A stretch of DNA of 6,404 nucleotides from JBDTMC01 sp039934475 (GTDB lineage Bacteria > Acidobacteriota > Terriglobia > Bryobacterales > Bryobacteraceae), in assembly GCA_039934475.1 (NCBI GenBank), contig JBDTMC010000455.1, positions 1 through 6,404 of the forward strand. The letters run 5' to 3'. Numbering within the stretch: position 1 is the stretch's first letter; the number at the start of each line of letters is the position of its first letter. The notes beneath the pieces are model-generated. The model was given only the letters and a program-made list of their open reading frames with translations. It was not told the origin of the DNA and did no database searches. Positions 1 to 5,802 of the stretch are shown here, piece after piece. The position numbers were made by a program, and so were the translations under genes.

Positions 1-1980
1 CTGGCTGACAATGTCGCCGGCCTCGAACGACATGGCGACACCAGGCATCTCTTCGCCGAACTTCTGGCGCAGGCGTTCGCGCAGAGGCTCCCCGCGCAAG
101 GTGGCCGATGGTTTCAACGCGACTAGTAACACGGCTTCATGGGGACCGCTGGTCCAGAGGTAGATCGTATTGATGGGATAACTGGCGGGCTGCACTCCGA
201 TGAACCCGGTTGTGATCGCAACGTTATCCGCACCCACTTCCCGCTTGATAATGTCGAGAGCCTTGAGCGCTACCAGTTCCGTGCGCTCGATGCGAGTGCC
301 AGTGGGCGCACGGAGCCGCAATTGGAACTGGCCCGCATCGACAGTGGGAAAGACTTCAGTGCCGAGTTGGGGCAGCAACAGCCAAAGCAGCAGGGCGGCG
401 CCGGCGAGGTAGACGGCGACGGTGAGCCAGCGCAGGCGCAGGACCGGCTTCAGGTAAGCCTCATAAGCGCGTCGTAGCAGGCCACGTTTCTCCTCTCCTT
501 CACCGGTTCGCATCAGCCAGGCGGAGAGCACCGGAACAAGAGTACTGGATAACACATACGACGAGATCATGGCGAGACCGACGGCCAGCGCGAGTGGTAC
601 AAAGAGCTGCCGTCCCACGCCCGTCATGAAGAACGAGGGAACGAAGACGCTGAGGATGCAGAGCATGGCCAGCAATCGCGGTCCGGCGGTTTTCGAACAG
701 GCTTCAACGATGGCGCGAGCGCGGCTCAACCCACTGGCCATGTGCGTGTGGATGTTCTCAATTTCCACGGTTGCCTCATCCACAAGAACGCCGACGGCGA
801 GCGCCAGTCCGCCTAACGTCATGATGTTGACGGTCTGTCCCAGCGCCCATAAGCCGATGACTGCGGCTAACAGGGAGAACGGAATGGTGACGACGACGAT
901 CAAGCCGCTACGCCAGTCGCGCAGGAACAACAGCACCATCAGGCCAGTGAGCAGGGCGCCAAGCAACCCTTCGTTGACAAGACCGCGAATGGCGCTGGAT
1001 ACGAAGCGCGATTGATCGAACTCCAAACTGATGCTGACATCTTCCGGTACCACCTTGCGCATGTCGGGCAGCGCCGCCCGCACGCGATTGATCACGGCCA
1101 GGGTGGAAGCATCGGAACGCTTGGTGACCGGAATGTAGACCGTACGGCGCCCGTTGACGTGGGCGTAACCGGTGACCACGTCTGTGCCATTCTCAACCAC
1201 TCCGATGTCGCGCAGAAAGATGGCCGTACTGGAGCCCACACGCACCGGCGCATCGGCAAGCTCCTGTAGATTGCCGCCCACCACTGAGTTACTGGACGCG
1301 ATGCGCGCCAGATCGCCCGTCCGCACGACACCGGAAGGCATCACCACTGAGGCGCGGTTGACCGCCGTGATGGCCTCCTCAGGAGACACGCGATAGGAGC
1401 GCATCTTGTCGGGGTCAAGGCGTACGACAATGGTGCGCTGGTTGCCTCCAAAGGGCGGCGGCGCTGAAACACCGGGGAGTGTGGCGAACAACGGCCGCAC
1501 GCGGTTCAAAGCAATGTCCTGCATCTCGCCCGGACTGCGAATGGGACTGGAAAAGACTAACTGTCCAACGGGAACACTGCCCGCGTCATAGCGAACGATG
1601 AACGGCGGCACGGCGCCGGGAGGCATGAAGGCACGGGCGCGATTTACATAACCCACTGTCTGCGCCATCGCCTGGTTCATGTCGGTATCCGGATGGAAGA
1701 CCAGCTTCATCAGTGCCGCGCCTTGAATACTCTTCGATTCGACGTGTTCGATGCCGGTGATGTAGAGGAAGTGATACTCGTAGTAGTAAGTGAGGTAGCC
1801 TTCCATCTGGGCCGGGTCCATGCCGCCGTAGGGCTGGGCCACGAAGATGGCCGGCGCGCCCAGATTCGGGAAAATATCCACTGGCATTCGCGTCACCGCA
1901 AGACCCGCGGCCAAGGCGAGAGCAATCACGGCAACCAGTATGGTGACGGGACGGCGCAGCGCGAGACGAACCAGCCACAT
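1..1980 (-). CDS. RND-family efflux permease, N-terminal 660 residues (3' end beyond window)
   Basis: Inner-membrane proton-driven transporter of the AcrB/HAE-like RND superfamily, expected to export small molecules through a TolC-type channel. The reading frame is open from the ATG at 1980 to base 1, giving 660 of the roughly 1,000-1,050 residues usual for the family, so the gene is cut by the window edge and not evidently broken. Visible parts: TM1 at residues about 11-29 after a basic start (MWLVRLALRRPV); the DIFPNLGAP segment at 35-43 and porter domain with YGGMDPAQMEGY at 51-62; GVSAPPPFGGNQ at 170-181; TM2-TM6 within about 334-490; TM7 at about 519-538, then the second porter half (TEVFPTVDAGQF, 541-552). 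The TM4 proton-relay motif is VDEATVEIEN at 400-409, so the usual Asp-Asp pair is Asp401-Glu402. It begins one base after the tolC-like stop, with AGGGGAG (1995-1989) 8 bases upstream of the ATG. Substrate cannot be told. Family assignment is very secure. Confidence 0.96.
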   Translation of the reverse strand, partial: MWLVRLALRRPVTILVAVIALALAAGLAVTRMPVDIFPNLGAPAIFVAQPYGGMDPAQMEGYLTYYYEYHFLYITGIEHVESKSIQGAALMKLVFHPDTDMNQAMAQTVGYVNRARAFMPPGAVPPFIVRYDAGSVPVGQLVFSSPIRSPGEMQDIALNRVRPLFATLPGVSAPPPFGGNQRTIVVRLDPDKMRSYRVSPEEAITAVNRASVVMPSGVVRTGDLARIASSNSVVGGNLQELADAPVRVGSSTAIFLRDIGVVENGTDVVTGYAHVNGRRTVYIPVTKRSDASTLAVINRVRAALPDMRKVVPEDVSISLEFDQSRFVSSAIRGLVNEGLLGALLTGLMVLLFLRDWRSGLIVVVTIPFSLLAAVIGLWALGQTVNIMTLGGLALAVGVLVDEATVEIENIHTHMASGLSRARAIVEACSKTAGPRLLAMLCILSVFVPSFFMTGVGRQLFVPLALAVGLAMISSYVLSSTLVPVLSAWLMRTGEGEEKRGLLRRAYEAYLKPVLRLRWLTVAVYLAGAALLLWLLLPQLGTEVFPTVDAGQFQLRLRAPTGTRIERTELVALKALDIIKREVGADNVAITTGFIGVQPASYPINTIYLWTSGPHEAVLLVALKPSATLRGEPLRERLRQKFGEEMPGVAMSFEAGDIVSQ

Positions 1981-1981
1981 G

Positions 1982-3346
1982 CTAGCGGCTCCCCTGGCGC
2001 AGAAACGGCTCGATGTCGCCTTCGGCAACGGCGACACTGAGCATGGCGTGCCAGACATTGAGACGGGCGATGGAATCGTCGATCTCAGACTGTGTGCGGA
2101 GACGCTGCGTATCGGCCACTTCCACTAGCGTGCCGAGTCCAGCGCGATAGCGGGCCAAGGCTTGCTGTTCGGCGGCTGCTGCGAACTCCAACTGGCGCGG
2201 CGTGTTCGCAGCCACTTTGCGAGCACCCTCCAGATAAGCCAATGCCCTTTCGTGTTGTGCGGAAAGGTCGCGTTTTACCAGATCCAACCTGGCTGATTCG
2301 GCGCGCTCGCGATACGTTTCCGCCTCGCGTTTCGCGCGCAGTGATGGCAGATCGAATAGTGGGAACATCACAGTCATCCCAAGGCCATAGTTGAAGATAT
2401 TCGGCCCAAGGCCGTTTACGCCGCCTTCCGTAGCGCCGTTGGGGTTCGCGCCCGTGCCGCGCGCATAGTTGGCGCCCTGCACCATAAATTTCGGATACCA
2501 GGTTTTATCGAGCGTCTTCTCGCGCGCCTTCACTTCCTCCACCGCCAGCAGTTGCTCGCGCGCCGCCGGATGATTGTCTACGCCGCCATCGGTTGCTGTC
2601 TGCTGTGGCAGCGTCAGCAAAGGCCCTGCGTCGGGCGCGATGCCGGAGGCCGGTGTTCCCAATAATTGCGACAGTGTCGCCTTGGCCACTTGCACGGCTT
2701 GCTGCGCCTGGATGAGCTGCGTTTCGGCCACTGCCAGTTCGGACCTGCTGCGCGACCCATCGACGCCCGGCCGTAATTCCGCTTTTACCAAAGCATCCAC
2801 TACGGTCAACAGCACCTTCGAACGATCGACGGCGGCCTGCGCGCCACGGACAGTTTGCTCCGCGGCCAGCTCAGTAAGAAAGGCGTCCGCTGCCGCTGCG
2901 GATACTTCGAAGCGAGTTCGCTCTACCGCTGCTTGTGCGCGGCGCTTGGAAGCCTCCGCCGAATCTACATTCGCGCGGCGCAGGCCAAAATCAAACGGCT
3001 CCCACGAAACCAGCACGCCTACGGCGCTGCCCCACACGCTGGTGAGGCTGGTATCGGGCAACACAGGTCCTGAGATACCCGGCAGCACCGCTTGCGGCAG
3101 CGTCATGCCGAAGACGTTGTTGCGTGTGGCGCGATTCCACTGGCCAATCACATCGGCGCGCGGCAAATAGCCGGTGCGTGCCAAGCGAATGCCGGCTGTC
3201 GCCGCGCCCAATTGCTCTTCGGAGATGCGCACCGAGGGGTAGCTCTTCGCCGCTAGCTCCACTGCCTGCCGTAAGGTTAACGGAGGCTGTTGTGCGAGGA
3301 GACAAACCGCTTGCAAGAAGAACAGAACGAAGGCGAACAATCGCAT
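1982..3346 (-). CDS. TolC-family outer-membrane efflux channel protein
   Basis: Outer-membrane/periplasmic channel (OEP, TolC/CusC type) through which the adjacent RND pump would discharge substrate. With the ATG at 3346 the product is 454 residues, normal for the family. Residues 1-19 form a signal peptide (MRLFAFVLFFLQAVCLLAQ); QAVC is a poor lipobox, so it is probably not a lipoprotein. Two OEP repeats follow: LTLRQAVELA at 23-32 starts the first, with long alanine- and glutamine-rich helices (about 124-230) ending in LSQLLGTP; the second covers about 260-440 with strand-like segments (YPKFMVQGANYARG, 284-297; NYGLGMTVMFPLFD, 319-332) and the characteristic RYRAGLGTLVEVADTQ at 399-414. An in-frame TTG at 3421 would add 25 residues overlapping lpxA, but it is non-ATG and would bury the signal peptide, so I reject it. 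The Shine-Dalgarno signal before 3346 is weak. The gap to the lpxA stop is 28 bases, consistent with one operon. Confidence 0.95.
   Translation of the reverse strand: MRLFAFVLFFLQAVCLLAQQPPLTLRQAVELAAKSYPSVRISEEQLGAATAGIRLARTGYLPRADVIGQWNRATRNNVFGMTLPQAVLPGISGPVLPDTSLTSVWGSAVGVLVSWEPFDFGLRRANVDSAEASKRRAQAAVERTRFEVSAAAADAFLTELAAEQTVRGAQAAVDRSKVLLTVVDALVKAELRPGVDGSRSRSELAVAETQLIQAQQAVQVAKATLSQLLGTPASGIAPDAGPLLTLPQQTATDGGVDNHPAAREQLLAVEEVKAREKTLDKTWYPKFMVQGANYARGTGANPNGATEGGVNGLGPNIFNYGLGMTVMFPLFDLPSLRAKREAETYRERAESARLDLVKRDLSAQHERALAYLEGARKVAANTPRQLEFAAAAEQQALARYRAGLGTLVEVADTQRLRTQSEIDDSIARLNVWHAMLSVAVAEGDIEPFLRQGSR
1989..1995 (-). promoter_or_regulatory. Ribosome binding site of the RND permease gene
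   Basis: AGGGGAG on the minus strand lies 8 bases upstream of the ATG at 1980, inside the last codons of the TolC-like gene. It fixes the start of the RND permease and suggests translational coupling, since the upstream stop codon (1984-1982) is separated from the ATG by one base. Confidence 0.75.
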
Positions 3347-3374
3347 GCAGAGATTAGTCCACTGTAGCACTAGT

Positions 3375-4163
3375 CTATTCACGGCAGATACCGCGTTTGC
3401 TGGCGCGAATGAATTGAACAAGATGCAGCGTGTGCTCCGTGGGAACCTCGTTCTCGATACGCACCAATGCCTCTTCCAACTTTAGCTTGTCGCGATAGAG
3501 CAGCTTATAGGCAGCCTTCAAGGCGGCCATTTGCGGAGCAGTGAACCCGGCGCGCTTGAGGCCAACCGTATTCAGGCCGAGTGCGGACACGTATAGCCCA
3601 GCGTAGAGGAAATACGGCGGCGCGTCTCGATTCACGCGCGTGCTGCCGGCGATCATTGCCAGCCGCCCGATGCGCGAGAATTGGTGAACACCCACGCCAC
3701 CGGATATAAACGCCTGATCCTCCACTTCCACATAACCGGCCACCAGAGTACAACTCGCGATCACGGTGCCGTTTCCGATGACACAGTTGTGGGCGATGTG
3801 GCCGGAGGTCATCACATAATTGTCATTCCCGATCACCGTGCTCGACTCTGCCTTGGTGCCACGCGAAATGGTGAAGTGCTCACGGATGCGGTTGCCATTG
3901 CCGATCACCAGATAGCTACGTTCGCCTGTAAAATTCTTGTCTAGGGGATCGGTTCCTAAAACGGTTCCGGCGGAGATTTCATTACGCTCGCCCATCGTTG
4001 TCCAGCGCTTCACGTAGACATGAGGCTCCAGCCGGCAGAACGCCCCCATCACAACATCCGATTCGATTACACAGTACTCCCCTATGACACACTGCGGTCC
4101 AATCACAGCGTCAGGATGAAGGCGCGCCGTCGGCGCAACGGTTGCAGAGGGATCGACTGCCAT
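3375..4163 (-). CDS. lpxA: LpxA-type acyl-ACP:UDP-N-acetylglucosamine O-acyltransferase
   Basis: Cytoplasmic enzyme for the first step of lipid A synthesis: transfer of a 3-hydroxyacyl chain from acyl carrier protein to the 3-OH of UDP-GlcNAc. The product is 262 residues, the same length as the E. coli enzyme as I remember it, and aligns nearly without gaps. Residues about 1-185 are left-handed beta-helix hexapeptide repeats (for example VIGPQC, VIGEYC, VIGNGN). The catalytic motif is GHIAHNC with His122 and His125 (the base), His160 is in GVHQF, and Gly173, the acyl-length ruler position in E. coli, is kept. The C-terminal helical part has the family signature NTVGLKRAGF (198-207) and AYKLLYR (218-224). 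Differences: Tyr144 replaces the usual His144 (VAGY), Tyr191 replaces His191, and the conserved lysine region reads PLDKNFTGE. The ATG at 4163 matches the family N-terminus, but no Shine-Dalgarno precedes it. It is the first gene of the minus-strand cluster and diverges from lpxD. It could be a paralogue with altered substrate. Confidence 0.9.
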   Translation of the reverse strand: MAVDPSATVAPTARLHPDAVIGPQCVIGEYCVIESDVVMGAFCRLEPHVYVKRWTTMGERNEISAGTVLGTDPLDKNFTGERSYLVIGNGNRIREHFTISRGTKAESSTVIGNDNYVMTSGHIAHNCVIGNGTVIASCTLVAGYVEVEDQAFISGGVGVHQFSRIGRLAMIAGSTRVNRDAPPYFLYAGLYVSALGLNTVGLKRAGFTAPQMAALKAAYKLLYRDKLKLEEALVRIENEVPTEHTLHLVQFIRASKRGICRE

Positions 4164-4199
4164 AACTTTGTATGATACAGACTGGGAAAGGCGGAGCCG
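4164..4199. promoter_or_regulatory. Divergent lpxA/lpxD intergenic region with a shared candidate -10 element
   Basis: Only 36 bases separate the two start codons, so at least part of each promoter must lie inside the opposite gene. The region contains TATGATAC at 4171-4178. Read on the plus strand, TATGAT (4171-4176) is a one-mismatch -10 box, giving a start near 4183 and a short lpxD leader that carries the purine-rich ribosome binding site. Read on the minus strand, TATCAT (4177-4172) is also a one-mismatch -10 box and would start transcription near 4165, making the lpxA message nearly leaderless, which fits its lack of a Shine-Dalgarno. I found no convincing -35 box at the normal distance on either strand, so this is a candidate only. 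Confidence 0.4.
4184..4196 (+). promoter_or_regulatory. Ribosome binding site of lpxD
   Basis: The purine-rich stretch GGGAAAGGCGGAG precedes the ATG at 4200. GGGAAAGG (4184-4191) sits 8 bases upstream, a good distance, while GGAG (4193-4196) is only 3 bases away and probably too near. It supports the ATG at 4200 as the start. Confidence 0.55.
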
Positions 4200-5225
4200 A
4201 TGCGGGTGAGAGAATTAGCGGACTGGCTGGGGGCAACTTTCGTCGGCGATGGCGAGAAAGAAATTGTGCGCGCGGCGCCCCTGGAAACCGCCGGCGCCGA
4301 AGATCTCAGTTTTGTTGGCAACCGCAAAGCCGCTCAGTCGGCCTCCTCTTCCGCCGCCGGTTGCCTTATCGTTTCGCCCAACTGGGCGGACGACGGGCGC
4401 ACGGTGATCCACGCCGTCGATCCGCGCACCGCCTTTGCCCGCGCAGTGTGCCGGCTTCATCCCCGCCCCGTGCCTGCTCCAGGTGTTCACGCCACGGCTG
4501 CTGTTCATGAAACGGCGGAGATTGGTAATAACGTCTCCATCGGCGCCCATGCCAGTGTCGGCGAAGGTACTCGTATCGGAAGCGACACCATCATCGGAGC
4601 GGGCTGCGCGATAGGCGACCGCGTCACGATTGGCGAAAAGTGCCGCTTGCATGCGAACGTCACGGTGTACGATGACATCGACATTGGCAACCGCGTAATG
4701 CTGCACGCGGGCTGCGTCATTGGCGCCGATGGCTTTGGCTTTGTTATGACCGGTGAGCGATATGAGAAATTTCCGCAAGTGGGTAGAGTGTCACTCGGTG
4801 ACGACGTGGAAATTGGCGCCAACGCCACGGTTGACCGCGCAGCGCTAGGGGTCACTTGGGTGGGCGATGGTACGAAGATCGACAACATGGTTCACGTAGG
4901 CCACAATTGCCGCATCGGCAAGCATGTTGTGGTGGCGGCTCAAACGGGTTTCAGCGGCGGTGTGATTGTTGAGGACTATGCCGTGATCGGCGGCCAGGTG
5001 GGCGTGGGCGACAAGGCTCGGATTGAGTCGCGCGCCGTGCTTGGGTCGGGATCGGGAGTGTTGAGTTCCAAGATTGTGCGCGGCGGGCAGGTGCTGTGGG
5101 GCACTCCGGCACGGCCTCTGAAAGAGCACCTGGAGCAACTTGCGAATCTGGCGCGATTGCCCGAGTTGCGCAAAGAGCTACATCAACTTCGAGACCGCGT
5201 ACGCGAGTTGGAAGAGGGCGAGTAG
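4200..5225 (+). CDS. lpxD: UDP-3-O-(3-hydroxyacyl)glucosamine N-acyltransferase LpxD
   Basis: Cytoplasmic enzyme of the third step of lipid A synthesis, adding a second 3-hydroxyacyl chain from acyl-ACP to the 2-amino group of UDP-3-O-acylglucosamine. Length is 341 residues, typical. Domains: an N-terminal uridine-binding domain (about 1-95) with RELADWLGATFVGDG at 4-18 and LSFVGNRK at 36-43; a left-handed beta-helix of hexapeptide repeats (about 97-290) containing the hallmark GADGFGFV (175-182) and KIDNMVHVGHNC (226-237), where His235 is the expected catalytic base; then GTPARPLKEH (301-310) and a charged helix (about 306-340) that looks like a coiled coil. Differences from the textbook enzyme: the usual IAGH segment near 269-272 reads VGDK, so the second active-site histidine seems to be Lys272, and the tyrosine normally near the NxKY uridine motif is Ala44. 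It diverges from lpxA and its stop is 4 bases before the next gene, so the two are probably co-transcribed. Confidence 0.95.
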   Translation: MRVRELADWLGATFVGDGEKEIVRAAPLETAGAEDLSFVGNRKAAQSASSSAAGCLIVSPNWADDGRTVIHAVDPRTAFARAVCRLHPRPVPAPGVHATAAVHETAEIGNNVSIGAHASVGEGTRIGSDTIIGAGCAIGDRVTIGEKCRLHANVTVYDDIDIGNRVMLHAGCVIGADGFGFVMTGERYEKFPQVGRVSLGDDVEIGANATVDRAALGVTWVGDGTKIDNMVHVGHNCRIGKHVVVAAQTGFSGGVIVEDYAVIGGQVGVGDKARIESRAVLGSGSGVLSSKIVRGGQVLWGTPARPLKEHLEQLANLARLPELRKELHQLRDRVRELEEGE

Positions 5226-5229
5226 GCGC

Positions 5230-5802
5230 ATGCTGTTGGTGGTAGGAGGGCAAAGCCGGAAAGTCGGCAAGACTTCCGTTATCGCCGGTATCATCCGTAG
5301 TTTTCGAGAGGCGGAATGGACAGCGATCAAGGTCACACACCACCACTCTCTTGCTGGGTGGGAACTGCAGCAGGAATCGGCGGAATCAGGCGATAGCGGC
5401 CGCTATCTGAAAGCCGGGGCTCGCGAATCGTGGTACTTGCCTTGCGCACCGGACCAGTTGGAAACGGCCATGCCCGCGCTGCGGGACTTGATCGAAAAAT
5501 CAGGCAATGTGATCGTGGAATCGAATAGCGTGATGGACTACCTGCAACCCGACCTTTACCTGCTGGTGCTTGATCACGGCACAAGCGACGTAAAGGAGTC
5601 GGCACAACGCCACTGGTCGCGGGTCTCAGCGTTCATTTTGGTTGAGCCTGGCAGCCAGCCGGCGCCGGCAAGCGTTCCGTCTTTCGTAGTGACACGCCCG
5701 GATTTTGAATCGAAAGAGCTAGCTGTGTGGATTGCCGCGCATTTCAGTCTTCAGGCCGGTGGAAGAGTGACGCGCAGCGAAACAAAAGACTCGTCGCACT
5801 GA
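5230..5802 (+). CDS. MobB/BioD-like P-loop NTPase of unknown function
   Basis: A 190-residue cytoplasmic protein with no signal peptide or membrane segment. The N-terminus MLLVVGG leads into a Walker A of the long type, G7-QSRKV-G13-K14-T15-S16 (five residues between the glycines, as in BioD/CobB-type enzymes rather than the classic four). Further features match the layout of MobB, the molybdopterin-guanine dinucleotide accessory GTPase: AIKVTHHHS at 32-40 (MobB has a KHxHH motif), SGDSGRYLKAGA at 53-64 (MobB: GKDSYxxRxAGA), and NVIVESNSV at 93-101 at the Walker B-like position, followed by PDLYLLVLD (107-115). It lacks the VEGFK signature of MobB itself. No molybdenum-cofactor or biotin genes are in view, so I do not assign that function. 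The ATG at 5230 is preferred over an in-frame TTG at 5140 because it begins exactly at the first beta strand, and GAAGAGGGCGAG upstream within lpxD can serve as ribosome binding site. It lies 4 bases after lpxD; its 3' end overlaps the convergent kinase gene. Confidence 0.85.
   Translation: MLLVVGGQSRKVGKTSVIAGIIRSFREAEWTAIKVTHHHSLAGWELQQESAESGDSGRYLKAGARESWYLPCAPDQLETAMPALRDLIEKSGNVIVESNSVMDYLQPDLYLLVLDHGTSDVKESAQRHWSRVSAFILVEPGSQPAPASVPSFVVTRPDFESKELAVWIAAHFSLQAGGRVTRSETKDSSH
5392..5407. repeat. Perfect 16-base palindrome inside the P-loop gene
   Basis: GATAGCGGCCGCTATC is a perfect inverted repeat with no spacer (8+8 bases, containing GCGGCCGC). It lies in the codons for the GDSGRY motif of the P-loop protein. 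It has no T-run and is far from the gene end, so it is not a terminator. It may be a chance product of codon choice at a conserved motif. Confidence 0.6.

Noticed and set aside
139..1591. Several plus-strand open frames opposite the RND permease
   Set aside because: They are antisense shadows of the strongly recognisable permease frame and their translations show no domain.
2574..3170. A 198-codon plus-strand open frame opposite the TolC-like gene
   Set aside because: Its serine/alanine/arginine-rich translation is typical of the reverse complement of a GC-rich gene, and the minus-strand frame has full family motifs.
3347..3374. Possible terminator or separate promoter between lpxA and the TolC-like gene
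   Set aside because: The 28-base gap shows no stem-loop with a T-run and no convincing -35/-10 pair.
3347..3421. Upstream TTG start extending the TolC-like protein by 25 residues
   Set aside because: It is a TTG, overlaps the lpxA coding end, and would put a non-signal sequence before a clear signal peptide beginning at the ATG at 3346.
4215..4778. A 187-codon minus-strand open frame within lpxD
   Set aside because: It is the antisense of a clear LpxD frame, with no recognisable domain or ribosome site.
5140..5229. Upstream TTG start extending the P-loop protein by 30 residues
   Set aside because: The extension lies within the lpxD C-terminal helix codons in another frame and has no P-loop family features; the ATG at 5230 begins at the first beta strand.
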